A stretch of 64,000 nt of DNA, taken from NCBI GenBank assembly GCA_021733665.1, contig JAHREI010000003.1, forward strand, positions 124,001 to 188,000, given 5' to 3'. Each line of letters begins with the position of its first letter. The stretch's first letter is position 1. Below the pieces are notes generated by a model that saw nothing but the letters and a program-made list of their open reading frames with translations, was not told the DNA's origin and did no database searches. This DNA comes from Bacillus subtilis. Lineage in GTDB: Bacteria; Pseudomonadota; Alphaproteobacteria; Rhizobiales; Rhizobiaceae. Position numbers and translations under genes: made by a program. Shown in pieces: positions 1 through 8,244 of this stretch.

Positions 1-1
1 C

Positions 2-1105
2 CGGCTTAAACGTACGGCAGACCGTCTTTTCGCGCCCTTACTGGCTGGCGCAACTTTTCGTTCCCGCTTGATTGCTTCTGTCGGTATTTTGCTTTGTGTT
101 GCTTTTACCGGCGTTGTCAGTGCGTGGCTTTATAATCATACAACGCATTATGCTTTTCTGATTGCGCCGGTAGGTGCATCGGCCATTTTGCTGTTTGTGG
201 TGCCATCCAGCCCAATGGCGCAGCCTTGGGCGATTATTGGCGGCAATACGATCTCGGCACTGGTCGGCGTTCTGGTCTACCAGTTCGTGAAAGAGCCATT
301 GCTGGCGGCAGGATTGGCAGTTGCACTGTCTGTTCTGGCGATGTCGCTGGCGCGTGCGATGCATCCTCCGGGCGGTGCGATTGCACTCACTGCAGTTATT
401 GGCGGTCATACGATTACAGAGGCAGGATTCCTGTTTCCCTTCGCGCCTGTCGCGCTGGATTCTACGATTGTTGTATTGTTTGGTATCGCATTTCACAAAC
501 TGCTGCGCCGTCCTTATCCGCATACCACGCCGGTGATAAACCAGCATCAGACACAGGACACGCCGACGCAGATGCGTGGCGGCCCGACTTCTGCGGATAT
601 TGATGCGGCTTTGTCTGAAATGCAGGAGAGCTTTGATATTACCCGTGGTGATCTGGAAGTCCTGTTACGTCAGATCGAGATGCAGACAGTCATGCGTAAT
701 AATGCATCGGGTAAAGCCGGACCCGATTGCGCCTCTATCATGTCGCGCCATGTGGTGTCAGTTAAAGCCGCTGATATAGATGATTATGCGCGTTCCTTGT
801 TGCTGAAGCATAATATTCGCTCGCTGCCAGTCGTGGATGAGGCCAATAAACTGTTGGGTACGGTTGGCTTGCGTGAATTGCTGAAGGGTAAAGGTGCGGT
901 TGAAACGCTGATGATTGTGCCGCCGGTTGCCCATCCGCAAGATCCGGCACTGAGTCTTTTACCTGTGCTGACCAATGGTCGTTCCCATGCTGTTATTATC
1001 ACGGATGCGGATAATAAGGTGGTTGGTCTGATCTCTCAAACCGACTTGCTTGCAGCGCTTGCGCGTCTGGTGCAGTCGGCTCTATCAGTGGAAAAGACGT
1101 TATAA
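2..1105 (+). CDS. HPP family membrane protein with C-terminal CBS domain pair (5' end outside window)
   Basis: The reading frame is open to the left edge. The in-frame residues before the first possible start codon (a TTG at 68) look like the usual HPP N-terminus (FAPLLAGATFRSRLIASVG), so the true start is probably before base 1. About four hydrophobic segments form the HPP domain, with the name-giving motif in AMHPPGGA. They are followed by a soluble linker and two CBS repeats (around SIMSRHVVSV and VAHPQDPALS, each ending in a GTVG/VGLI strand). HPP proteins are inner-membrane proteins. Some members have been linked to nitrite transport, but the substrate cannot be read from sequence. CBS pairs usually bind adenosyl nucleotides and act as a regulatory module. 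The next gene is 130 bp downstream and looks separately controlled. Family assignment is sure, function is not. Confidence 0.88.
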   Translation, partial: RLKRTADRLFAPLLAGATFRSRLIASVGILLCVAFTGVVSAWLYNHTTHYAFLIAPVGASAILLFVVPSSPMAQPWAIIGGNTISALVGVLVYQFVKEPLLAAGLAVALSVLAMSLARAMHPPGGAIALTAVIGGHTITEAGFLFPFAPVALDSTIVVLFGIAFHKLLRRPYPHTTPVINQHQTQDTPTQMRGGPTSADIDAALSEMQESFDITRGDLEVLLRQIEMQTVMRNNASGKAGPDCASIMSRHVVSVKAADIDDYARSLLLKHNIRSLPVVDEANKLLGTVGLRELLKGKGAVETLMIVPPVAHPQDPALSLLPVLTNGRSHAVIITDADNKVVGLISQTDLLAALARLVQSALSVEKTL

Positions 1106-1114
1106 GATAATACA

Positions 1115-1137
1115 AAGTTGATTTAGTTTCTCAACTT
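1115..1137. promoter_or_regulatory. Putative RirA (IRO) box in an inverted repeat upstream of the siderophore reductase gene
   Basis: The inverted repeat AAGTTGA/TCAACTT (1115-1121 and 1131-1137) contains TGA, nine bases, then TCA at 1119-1133. This is the published IRO-box pattern of the rhizobial iron regulator RirA. It lies about 100 bp before the start of a gene for iron release from siderophores, which fits iron control. The same repeat could also be a weak hairpin ending the upstream HPP gene, since it starts only 10 bp after that stop codon. Confidence 0.5.
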
Positions 1138-1235
1138 ACCTATAGCATAAGGCAATAAAGTGTGTTCAGAAATGGCACATCTGCTGCTCTGCATGACAAT
1201 GTTGAGCACATCATGCTATCAGGGAGTGAGTATAG

Positions 1236-2021
1236 ATGACACAGGATCAAGCCCCTCAGGCTCCGACACCACCAATGGGGCGTCCGCAATTGCGCCAGTG
1301 GGAACTGACAGTAACGGCAGTGGCTGATGCGCCGGCTAATATGCGTCGAGTGACTTTTACTGCGCCTGATATTGCAGAATTTAGCTATCGTCCGGGTCAG
1401 GCTATCGTGATGATGCTGCCAACCGCTGACGGTGAATTTGGTCGTCGCGATTATACAATCCGCAGCTTTGACAAGGACAAAGGTCTGCTGGCTGTTGATT
1501 TTTTCATGCATGGTGATGCCAATAATCTGACGCCTGGGCCCGCCTTTGCTCGTGATGCCAAGATCGGCGATAAAATCAATGTGCGTGGCCCGCGCGGTGG
1601 TGCCTCTTTCCGTGAGGAGGCAGACTGGCATCTGATCACCGGCGATGAATGCTGTTTGCCTGCGATTTTCCATATTCTGGAGACTATGCCTGCCAAAGCG
1701 CAGATGCATGTGCTGATCGAAGTGGACAATATTGATTCAGAAATCGCGCTGAATGATATCCGCGAAGGCCTGACCGCAACACAGATAACATGGCTGCATC
1801 GCGGGGAGCTTAAAGCAGGTCCAAATGACTTTATGGCAGATGCTGTAGGCCGTTTTATGCTTCCGCATGGTCGCGGTCATGCCATTCTGATCGGTGAAAC
1901 CAGCAATGTGCGCAAACAGCGCCAGAACCTGATTTCGCGCGGTCTGACCCGTGAGCAGATTGCCTCAGAAGGTTATTGGCGTCCGGGCCGTATCGGCGGC
2001 CATGATCACGTTGAAGACTGA
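1236..2021 (+). CDS. Siderophore-interacting protein (FAD/NAD(P)H ferric-siderophore reductase)
   Basis: A protein of 261 residues of the ViuB/YqjH SIP family, cytoplasmic flavoproteins that release iron by reducing imported ferric siderophores. The N-terminal FAD-binding barrel shows the RPGQ segment (about 52-55) and the flavin-binding RDYTIRSF motif (about 71-78). The C-terminal part has the family signature ending GYWRPG (about 246-251). The ATG follows an AGGGAG ribosome site. It stands directly before a complete siderophore ABC importer on the same strand, so reductase and importer very likely serve the same siderophore. A RirA-type box precedes it. Length is normal and no key segment is missing. 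Which siderophore is used cannot be told. Confidence 0.92.
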   Translation: MTQDQAPQAPTPPMGRPQLRQWELTVTAVADAPANMRRVTFTAPDIAEFSYRPGQAIVMMLPTADGEFGRRDYTIRSFDKDKGLLAVDFFMHGDANNLTPGPAFARDAKIGDKINVRGPRGGASFREEADWHLITGDECCLPAIFHILETMPAKAQMHVLIEVDNIDSEIALNDIREGLTATQITWLHRGELKAGPNDFMADAVGRFMLPHGRGHAILIGETSNVRKQRQNLISRGLTREQIASEGYWRPGRIGGHDHVED

Positions 2022-2030
2022 TAATCGAGA

Positions 2031-2150
2031 CGATTCAAGTTGAACTTACAGCGGTTCCAGTGAAGGTTGAATCGTTAAAACCGCTGTAACTATTTGTTTT
2101 TACGCATTATTCGACGCAAAACCGCTTCGCACTTTTGGCTCGAAATGCTA
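2031..2150. repeat. Palindromic mosaic repeat (Rhizobiales intergenic element type)
   Basis: This fills the gap before the binding-protein gene. It contains two interleaved inverted repeats: CGATTCAA (2031-2038) with TTGAATCG (2067-2074), and TTACAGCGGTT (2046-2056) with AACCGCTGTAA (2079-2089). Its right part (2113-2149, core GCAAAACCGCTTCGCACTTT) resembles the reverse complement of a second element at 9567-9612 (core GGAAAACCGGTTTCCACTTT). From memory, similar elements are common between genes in Brucella, Ochrobactrum and rhizobia. The order A-B-A'-B' means the two stems cannot both form as simple hairpins. Confidence 0.6.
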
Positions 2151-2177
2151 TAAATGTTCAGATGAAAAGGAAATAAG

Positions 2178-3089
2178 ATGAAACGCATGACAGGACTTTT
2201 CGCAAGCATCGCTGCCGGTGCCATTCTGTTTGCAGGCGCGGCTCTTGCCGGTGAAGTCACCGTAAAACATGCACAGGGTGAAACCAAACTGCCGGATGTT
2301 CCGCAGAAAGTGATCACCTTTGATCTTTCATCCCTCGATACGCTGGACACGCTGGGCGTTAAAGTGACGGGTGTTCCGGCCATCAAAATGCAGGATTATT
2401 TGAGCAAATATGCTGCCGATGATTATATCAAGGTCGGCACATTGTTCGAGCCGGATTATGAAGCTGTAAACGCTGCCCAGCCGGATCTGATCATTGTTGG
2501 CGGCCGCTCTGCTGCCAAATATGCTGAACTGGCCAAGATTGCGCCAACCATTGATCTGACCGCAGATGCTGCAAATTTTGTGAAAAGCTCGGAAGATAAT
2601 ATCCGCACGCTGGCCAATATCTTCGGCAAAGACAAAGAAGCTGAAGACGCTCTGACCAAGTTGAACGCTAAAAAAGACGAGCTGAAAACACTGACTGCCA
2701 AATCCGGCACCGGCCTTCTCATCTTGACAACCGGCGGCAAAATGAGCGCCTATGGTCCGGGCTCCCGTTTTGGTGTGCTGTATGGCGAATTCGGTGTGAA
2801 GCCTGCCGCGGATGATATCAAGCCGGGCGGTCATGGTCAGCCGATCTCATTTGAGTATATCCTCGAGAAAAATCCGGACTGGCTCTATGTTATCGACCGC
2901 GATGCAGCGATTGGCCGTGAAGGCGTTGCCGCTGAAAAATTCCTCGATAATGCAGTGATTGCCCAGACCAATGCCTGGAAAAACAAGCAGGTTATCTATC
3001 TGGACGGCTCCGCATGGTATCTCAATGCCAGTGGTCTGACTTCGATGGAAAAAATCGTTGATCAGCTGATCGCTGGTCTCAAAAAATAA
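2178..3089 (+). CDS. Siderophore ABC transporter, periplasmic binding protein (FatB/CeuE/YclQ type)
   Basis: 303 residues. The Sec signal peptide has a short positive start (MKRM), a hydrophobic core and an AGAALAGE-type cleavage site near residue 24. The rest is a type III (TroA-like) binding fold for ferric siderophores, with the usual opening (VPQKVITFD, about 40-48) and the central long helix joining two lobes. Its best relatives by eye are FatB, CeuE and YclQ, which bind catecholate or petrobactin-type siderophores; the actual ligand is unknown. A good AAGGAAA ribosome site precedes the ATG. It is followed by the permease and ATPase genes, but a strong terminator-like hairpin lies in between, so it is probably made in excess over the membrane parts. 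Confidence 0.92.
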   Translation: MKRMTGLFASIAAGAILFAGAALAGEVTVKHAQGETKLPDVPQKVITFDLSSLDTLDTLGVKVTGVPAIKMQDYLSKYAADDYIKVGTLFEPDYEAVNAAQPDLIIVGGRSAAKYAELAKIAPTIDLTADAANFVKSSEDNIRTLANIFGKDKEAEDALTKLNAKKDELKTLTAKSGTGLLILTTGGKMSAYGPGSRFGVLYGEFGVKPAADDIKPGGHGQPISFEYILEKNPDWLYVIDRDAAIGREGVAAEKFLDNAVIAQTNAWKNKQVIYLDGSAWYLNASGLTSMEKIVDQLIAGLKK

Positions 3090-3215
3090 ACTGAAAGGCA
3101 AATATCTGGCAAAATGCGTGATCTTAACGGATAAGCGGAGTAAATATGTCGTGTTTTGACTTTACCCCGCCGGTTCTTTCAGGTTAAAGCATCCGGATTG
3201 TCTGCAAGACTCTTG

Positions 3216-3250
3216 AAAAGGCAGCAATGCATTGTCACTGCTGCCTTTTT
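3216..3250 (+). terminator. Intrinsic terminator between the siderophore-binding-protein gene and its permease genes
   Basis: The stem AAAAGGCAGCA (3216-3226) pairs perfectly with TGCTGCCTTTT (3239-3249) around a 12-base loop, with a T run at the 3' side. It lies about 125 bp after the binding-protein stop and 80 bp before the first permease, so it should reduce or stop read-through within the transport locus. Confidence 0.8.
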
Positions 3251-3332
3251 ATTATGCTTGTATTGTGTCCACCGCTGATCGCTTATGCAGCTATGACTGT
3301 GAAGTGAAACGCTTAAAACGGTTGCTGTCCTT

Positions 3333-4292
3333 GTGAAGTTGATTGCTGCCACATGCCTGCTGATCGTTCTTGCGCTGATAAGCTTGTTTATCGGTGTGAG
3401 TGATGTGTCTTTGCAAAGTCTGTTTGGTGATGAAACCGCACGACGCGCGCAATTCGTTCTGGTGGAAACCCGTATTCCGCGCACCTTTGCGTTGATCCTT
3501 GCCGGCGCGGGCATGGCTGTTTCCGGTACAATCATGCAGATTTTGGCGCGTAACCGTTTTGTCGAGCCTTCAACTGCAGGTACCGTGGATTCCGCTTCTC
3601 TTGGTATTCTGACAGTCATGATTTTGGCACCGGGGTTGCCTGTTTTCGGCAAAATGCTGGTGGCGACAAGTTTTGCACTGGCCGGAACTGCGCTGTTTAT
3701 GCTGATTTTGCGCCAAATTCCGCTGCGTTCGCCGGTGATTGTGCCGCTTGTCGGAATTATGCTTGGCGGAGTGATCTCGGCAATTACTACATTCTTCGCC
3801 TATCGTTTTGATTTGCTGCAGTCGATGGGCGCATGGACGACAGGTGATTTCTCGGCCGTGTTGCGTGGCCGCTATGAATTATTATGGCTGTCTTTCGGTC
3901 TGACGGTGGCAGCCTATATTGCCGCTGACCGGTTTACCGTTGCTGGTATGGGCGAGGCTTTTACCACTAATCTCGGTTTGAATTATCGTCGCGTGATGAC
4001 GCTGGGTCTGGCAATTGTTGCTATGGTCACGGCCTGCGTGGTGACAACAGTGGGCATTGTGCCATTCCTCGGGCTGATTGTGCCGAATGTGGTGAGCATG
4101 GTGATGGGCGACAGTATGCGCCGCTCACTGCCGTGGATTGCCTTGCTTGGTGCCGGTCTGGTGCTGATCTGCGATATGATCGGACGCACAATTAATGCGC
4201 CTTATGAAATTCCGGTTGGTACAATTCTCGGCGTGCTGGGCAGTGCCTTCTTCCTGTATCTCGTTTTAAGGAAGTCCGCCCGTGGTGCATGA
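3333..4292 (+). CDS. Iron-siderophore ABC transporter permease 1 (FecCD family)
   Basis: 319 residues and strongly hydrophobic, with about nine or ten membrane helices. This is the FecCD/BtuC fold that forms one half of the channel for ferric siderophores. Characteristic segments are RIPRTFALILAGAGMAVSG near residue 48 and the ATPase-contacting loop NLGLNYRRVM in the second half. The start is a GTG with only a weak ribosome site, chosen because the first hydrophobic helix begins right after it. It is the FatD/YclN-like partner of the next gene, with which it overlaps by 11 bp. Translation is probably coupled. Confidence 0.9.
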   Translation: MKLIAATCLLIVLALISLFIGVSDVSLQSLFGDETARRAQFVLVETRIPRTFALILAGAGMAVSGTIMQILARNRFVEPSTAGTVDSASLGILTVMILAPGLPVFGKMLVATSFALAGTALFMLILRQIPLRSPVIVPLVGIMLGGVISAITTFFAYRFDLLQSMGAWTTGDFSAVLRGRYELLWLSFGLTVAAYIAADRFTVAGMGEAFTTNLGLNYRRVMTLGLAIVAMVTACVVTTVGIVPFLGLIVPNVVSMVMGDSMRRSLPWIALLGAGLVLICDMIGRTINAPYEIPVGTILGVLGSAFFLYLVLRKSARGA

Positions 4293-5298
4293 AACAATTT
4301 ATCCGGTGCGCAGTGAAAGCACATTACCGGTTGAAAATCCGGCTAACCGACGCAGCGCGTTGAAAAGACTGGCATTGCTCGCGCTGCTTGCGCTGCTTGC
4401 GATGGCAGGCTTTATGACGATTGGCGCTAAGGGCAGCTGGAGCTTTGTGCTGCCATTTCGCGGCACCAAGCTGGCCGCGATGATTTTGGTTGCCTATTCC
4501 ATCGCCTTGTCGACGATCCTGTTTCAGACCATCACCAATAACCGGATTTTGACGCCCTCAATCATGGGTTTCGATGCGCTCTATGCGCTGTTGCAAACGG
4601 TGCTGGTTTTCACGCTCGGTGCTCACGCCGTTTCCATGGCCAATCCGAAACTGATGTTTCTGGTCGAAATTGTGCTGATGATGGGCTTTTCCGGTCTGCT
4701 TTATCGCTGGCTGTTTGCCGGTGAGGGGCGCTCGCTGCATCTTTTGATGCTGGTGGGGATTATCTTCGGTGTGTTTTTCCGTTCCGGCACCGGATTTATG
4801 CAGCGCATTATCGATCCGAATGATTTTGTGGTGCTGCAAGACAGGCTATTTGCATCTTTCAATACAATAGACAGCCAGTTGCTGGGCTTGTCAGCCACAA
4901 TCGTCGCCGTGGTCTCTGTGATCGCATGGCGCATTGGCCACCGCTTTGACATTCTGTCTTTGGGGCGTGAAACAGCAATTGGTCTTGGTATCAATTACAA
5001 GCGCACAACAATGATCATTCTGATGATGGTTGCAGTGCTGGTTTCCGTGTCAACGGCTCTGGTTGGTCCCGTTACATTTTTCGGTCTGCTGGTGGCTAAT
5101 CTGGCCTATATGATCATGCCGGTGACGCGTCACCGCTATACTATTCCTGCTGCTGCACTGCTGGCTGTGATCGCTTTGGTTGGCGGGCAGCTTATTCTTG
5201 AGCGTGTGTTTGCCTTTAATACCGCCTTGGGCATTGTGATTGAATTTGTCGGCGGTCTGTTCTTTATTCTGATGCTGGTACGAGGAGTTGCCCGATGA
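4282..5298 (+). CDS. Iron-siderophore ABC transporter permease 2 (FecCD family)
   Basis: 338 residues, the second FecCD-type permease (FatC/YclO-like). It has a longer polar N-terminus than its partner, then about nine membrane helices. The ATPase-coupling segment GLGINYKRTT is clear. The GTG start follows AAGGAAG by about seven bases inside the end of the preceding gene. The stop overlaps the ATG of the ATPase gene (ATGA). With the other permease it forms the heterodimeric channel for the siderophore recognised by the upstream binding protein. Confidence 0.9.
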   Translation: MVHETIYPVRSESTLPVENPANRRSALKRLALLALLALLAMAGFMTIGAKGSWSFVLPFRGTKLAAMILVAYSIALSTILFQTITNNRILTPSIMGFDALYALLQTVLVFTLGAHAVSMANPKLMFLVEIVLMMGFSGLLYRWLFAGEGRSLHLLMLVGIIFGVFFRSGTGFMQRIIDPNDFVVLQDRLFASFNTIDSQLLGLSATIVAVVSVIAWRIGHRFDILSLGRETAIGLGINYKRTTMIILMMVAVLVSVSTALVGPVTFFGLLVANLAYMIMPVTRHRYTIPAAALLAVIALVGGQLILERVFAFNTALGIVIEFVGGLFFILMLVRGVAR

Positions 5299-6053
5299 TT
5301 GAGGTCAAAGCCGTCAGTAAAACCTATGGCGAAACTCTGGTGGTCAATAATGTCTCGCTGACATTGCCATCGGGCGGCATCACGTCGATTATTGGCCCTA
5401 ACGGTGCCGGTAAATCCACATTGCTGTCGATGATCAGCCGTCTTATTCCGACGGATCAGGGACAGGTGCTGGTCGATAATATGGATGTGGCACGTACTGC
5501 CGGTGATGTGCTGGCGAAACGTCTGTCGATCCTGCGTCAGGAAAACCACATGACTGCGCGTCTGACCGTGCGTGATCTGGTGACCTTCGGCCGTTATCCG
5601 TATAGCAAAGGCAGACCAACCGCCGAAGACGCGCAATTCGTGGCACGGTCTATTCAATATTTGAATTTGAGTGATCTTGCCGACCGGTTTCTGGATGAAT
5701 TGTCCGGCGGTCAGCGCCAGCGTGCCTATGTGGCGATGGTGCTGTGTCAGGATACGGATTACACGCTGTTTGACGAACCGCTGAATAATCTCGACATGAA
5801 ACACTCGGTCGAGATGATGAAGCTCTTGCGCAAGGCGGCGGACGATCTAGGCAAGACGGTTGTTGTCGTGCTGCATGATATTAATTTCGCGTCCTGCTAT
5901 TCCGACCATATTGTTGCGATGCAGAACGGTAAATTGTTTTGTCAGGGCACACCGGAAGAGATTGTCTGCCCTGTGGTGCTGGAATCCATCTATGGCACTG
6001 TGTTCAAAGTGCAGGATGTCGAAGGCAAACGTATCGCCACCTATTTCATGTAA
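5295..6053 (+). CDS. Iron-siderophore ABC transporter ATP-binding protein
   Basis: 252 residues of the FepC/YclP type. The Walker A motif GPNGAGKS lies at about 34-41, the signature LSGGQRQR near 137, Walker B ending in LFDEP near 160, and the switch histidine in VVLHDINFA. It powers the two FecCD permeases encoded just before it and overlaps the second by four bases. A bidirectional terminator follows immediately, ending the iron operon. Confidence 0.93.
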   Translation: MIEVKAVSKTYGETLVVNNVSLTLPSGGITSIIGPNGAGKSTLLSMISRLIPTDQGQVLVDNMDVARTAGDVLAKRLSILRQENHMTARLTVRDLVTFGRYPYSKGRPTAEDAQFVARSIQYLNLSDLADRFLDELSGGQRQRAYVAMVLCQDTDYTLFDEPLNNLDMKHSVEMMKLLRKAADDLGKTVVVVLHDINFASCYSDHIVAMQNGKLFCQGTPEEIVCPVVLESIYGTVFKVQDVEGKRIATYFM

Positions 6054-6058
6054 AATTT

Positions 6059-6097
6059 GCGCCGCTTCTTATCACAGCAGAAGCGGCGCACTTTCTG
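6059..6097. terminator. Bidirectional terminator between convergent genes
   Basis: The perfect 11-bp stem GCGCCGCTTCT (6059-6069) / AGAAGCGGCGC (6079-6089) has a nine-base loop, with a T-rich tract on the plus side. It separates the iron ATPase gene from the convergent NTF2-like gene. Confidence 0.8.
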
Positions 6098-6511
6098 TTA
6101 TTTGTTTACCTGCGCAATCCAGTCATTGAGATTGTAGTAGTTGCTGATGCGGGCAACTTTGCCGTCACGCAGTTCAAAAAATGCACCGGCAGGTAGCACA
6201 TATTTCTGGCCTTTGGCTTCCGGCAAGCCTTCATCTGTGGCCAGATATTCACCATTCACGATAAATTCCGCTGCGCCGCGTGTACCTTCCGCATTGGCCA
6301 TGATCACCATTTCGGTGAGGTTTTCCTTATAGGAACGGTTCATATGCGCCATGAAAGAGCGGAAATGCTCTTTACCCTGATGGCGCTCGCCCTGATTAAT
6401 GTCATGCACGACTTCATCATGCAGAAGGCTGATAAAAGTCTCCATATCCTGCGCATTAAAAGCATCATAATAGGCGCGGATAATCTGTGTCGCAGTCATT
6501 GAAACGGTCAT
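6098..6511 (-). CDS. NTF2-like / SnoaL-type ketosteroid-isomerase-related protein
   Basis: 137 residues from the ATG preceded by GGGAGA, which fits better than the longer upstream possibility. It is a small alpha+beta cone-fold protein of the nuclear transport factor 2-like superfamily. The opening helix (TATQIIRAYYDAFNAQDMET), a VVHDINQGERHQGKEHFRSF segment and the final strands (GKVARISNYYNLNDW) are typical of polyketide-cyclase-like SnoaL proteins. Such proteins can be isomerases, hydrolases or ligand carriers; the catalytic role here is unknown. It stands alone, convergent with the iron operon and divergent from an acetyltransferase gene. Confidence 0.82.
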   Translation of the reverse strand: MTVSMTATQIIRAYYDAFNAQDMETFISLLHDEVVHDINQGERHQGKEHFRSFMAHMNRSYKENLTEMVIMANAEGTRGAAEFIVNGEYLATDEGLPEAKGQKYVLPAGAFFELRDGKVARISNYYNLNDWIAQVNK

Positions 6512-6675
6512 GGCAATGTCTCCCGAATATTTGCTGATCCTTCTTAAGCCTTGTACGTTCAAAGGAAAGGCGTAAATGCGCAGGGAAATGGCACTTTTGC
6601 GTAAATCTCTGCCGTAACCAGTCCTGTTCTTTTCAGCGTGATCGCTTATAGAGAAGGGGAGCTGGAGGATAGCGA

Positions 6676-7269
6676 ATGACTGTCAGAATTGAGACCTATT
6701 CAGGCCGCGCTATCGCGCCTTATATTGATGATTTGGCACGGCTGCGCATTCAGATTTTTCGCGATTTTCCTTATCTTTATGACGGGGAAATGGCTTACGA
6801 AGCCAATTATATTGCGACTTATGCGCAGTCTTCTGACAGTCTCTTTGTTCTGGCGATTGATGGTTCGGATGTTATTGGCGCATCTACCGGTATTCCGATG
6901 CGTGATGAGACACTGGCATTCAAAGCGCCCTTTATTAGGCTTGGCTATGATCCGGCTAAGATTTTTTATTTCGGGGAATCCGTGTTGTTGTCCGCCTATC
7001 GCGGCACCGGCCTTGGCGTACGCTTTTTTGAAGAGCGTGAAAATTATGCGCGTCGAAGCGGTGCGTTTACGAGTTGTTGTTTTTGCGCGGTGGAGCGCCC
7101 GCAGGATCATCCGCTGCGACCGGCAGACTATCAGCCGTTGGATAGCTTCTGGAATAAGCGCGGTTTCTTCCACCGGCCGGAATTACGCACACAGTATAGC
7201 TGGCGTGATGTGGGAGATGTTCTTGAAACCGATAAGCCAATGTCATTCTGGATGAAGGAACTGAGCTGA
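6676..7269 (+). CDS. GNAT family N-acetyltransferase
   Basis: 197 residues. The acetyl-CoA-binding core is recognisable in YFGESVLLSAYRGTGLGVRFF (about 97-117), which carries the R/Q-x-x-G-x-G/A pyrophosphate loop as RGTGLG. The N-terminal helix ARLRIQIFRDFPYLYDG is shared with acetyltransferases usually found next to nitrilase-family genes in this group. An excellent GGAGG precedes the ATG. The stop overlaps the start of the following amidase gene by one base, so the two are translated together and probably act in one pathway, perhaps on a small amine or amide (inference). Substrate unknown. Confidence 0.85.
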   Translation: MTVRIETYSGRAIAPYIDDLARLRIQIFRDFPYLYDGEMAYEANYIATYAQSSDSLFVLAIDGSDVIGASTGIPMRDETLAFKAPFIRLGYDPAKIFYFGESVLLSAYRGTGLGVRFFEERENYARRSGAFTSCCFCAVERPQDHPLRPADYQPLDSFWNKRGFFHRPELRTQYSWRDVGDVLETDKPMSFWMKELS

Positions 7270-8144
7270 TGCTGCACCTTGCTTCTTGCCAATATGTGAT
7301 TGAGTTGATTGAGACATGGGATTCTTACGAGCAACATCTGCGTGCGCTCTGTGCCGATGCCGTTGCTCAAGGGGCGCAGGTGCTGTTGCTGCCGGAATAT
7401 GCGGGGCTTGTGCTGTCCGGCCAGTTAGAGCCGGTGGTTCGCAGTGATCTGCATGGCTCTATTTCCGGCATTCAGCCGCTTATCCCGCGCTGGCTGGAGC
7501 TTTGTGAGGCGATTGCCCGTGAGCATGAGATTGTCTTGCAGCCCGGCAGTGCACCGGTACTTGATCCCAATGGCAAATATCGCAATCGCGCATGGCTGTT
7601 CGGGCCGGATGGTCTGATCGGGCATCAGGACAAAATCATCATGACCCGCTTTGAGCGCGAGCAATGGGGTATCAGCGGCGGTGTTGAGGATGTGCATTGT
7701 TTTGAAACTGCATTTGGCCGGATCGGGATTCTGATCTGCTATGATAATGAGTTTCCGATGCTTTCACGTCGTTTGAGCGATCAGGGCGCAGAGCTGATCT
7801 TGGCGCCAAGCTGCACAGATACGCTGGCGGGTTATTATCGTGTGCGTATCGGCGCGCAGGCGCGGGCGTTGGAAAATCAGTTTGCCGTGTTAGTTTCACC
7901 GACAGCAGGGGAGGCTTTGTGGTCACCGGCGCTGGATGAAAACAGCGGTCGCGCAGCTCTCTATGTCCCCTCGGATTATGGCATGCCGCCAAGCGGTGTT
8001 TTTGCAGAGAGCGAAACGGATACAACAGCGGTTAGTCGCTGGATGCATTGCAGCATTGATCTGGCACAGGTTCGTCGTTTGCGGGAGCAGGGGCAGGTGT
8101 TTACGCACCGCGACTGGCCGGAGCAGTTTATCTGCCGCGACTGA
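7269..8144 (+). CDS. Carbon-nitrogen hydrolase (nitrilase superfamily amidase)
   Basis: 291 residues with the complete catalytic triad of the nitrilase superfamily: Glu43 in LLLPEYA, Lys122 in GHQDKII and Cys157 in ILICYDNEFP. These enzymes hydrolyse amides or nitriles, or condense, via a thioester on the Cys. The fold is complete through ARALENQFAVLVSPT. It starts one base inside the stop of the acetyltransferase gene. Its last codons run into three 27-bp tandem repeats. The stop TGA (8142-8144) sits in the second copy, where copies 1 and 3 have TGG, so the C-terminal tail may vary between strains. Substrate unknown. Confidence 0.9.
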   Translation: MLHLASCQYVIELIETWDSYEQHLRALCADAVAQGAQVLLLPEYAGLVLSGQLEPVVRSDLHGSISGIQPLIPRWLELCEAIAREHEIVLQPGSAPVLDPNGKYRNRAWLFGPDGLIGHQDKIIMTRFEREQWGISGGVEDVHCFETAFGRIGILICYDNEFPMLSRRLSDQGAELILAPSCTDTLAGYYRVRIGAQARALENQFAVLVSPTAGEALWSPALDENSGRAALYVPSDYGMPPSGVFAESETDTTAVSRWMHCSIDLAQVRRLREQGQVFTHRDWPEQFICRD

Positions 8145-8184
8145 CAGGAGCAGTTTGTTGACCACGACTGGCCGGAGCAGTTTA
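8109..8184 (+). repeat. Three 27-bp tandem repeats across the stop codon of the amidase gene
   Basis: Units centred on CGACTGGCCGGAGCAGTTT begin near 8110, 8137 and 8164, spaced 27 bp (nine codons), with a few substitutions. The amidase frame stays open through copy 3 apart from the single TGA in copy 2. Confidence 0.75.
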
Positions 8185-8244
8185 CAAAATGACCGGCTGA
8201 AAACTGGCCTTGTGTGTTGCTCGTATTTAAATCGTCATATTAAG

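Noticed and set aside
38-547. Open frame of 169 codons on the minus strand opposite the HPP gene
   Set aside because: Composition rich in Arg, Cys, Gln and Asn, no ribosome site, and fully antisense to a clear membrane-protein gene: a shadow frame.
8109-8184. Short tandem repeats considered as a CRISPR remnant
   Set aside because: Units are contiguous with no spacers and lie in the coding frame of the amidase.
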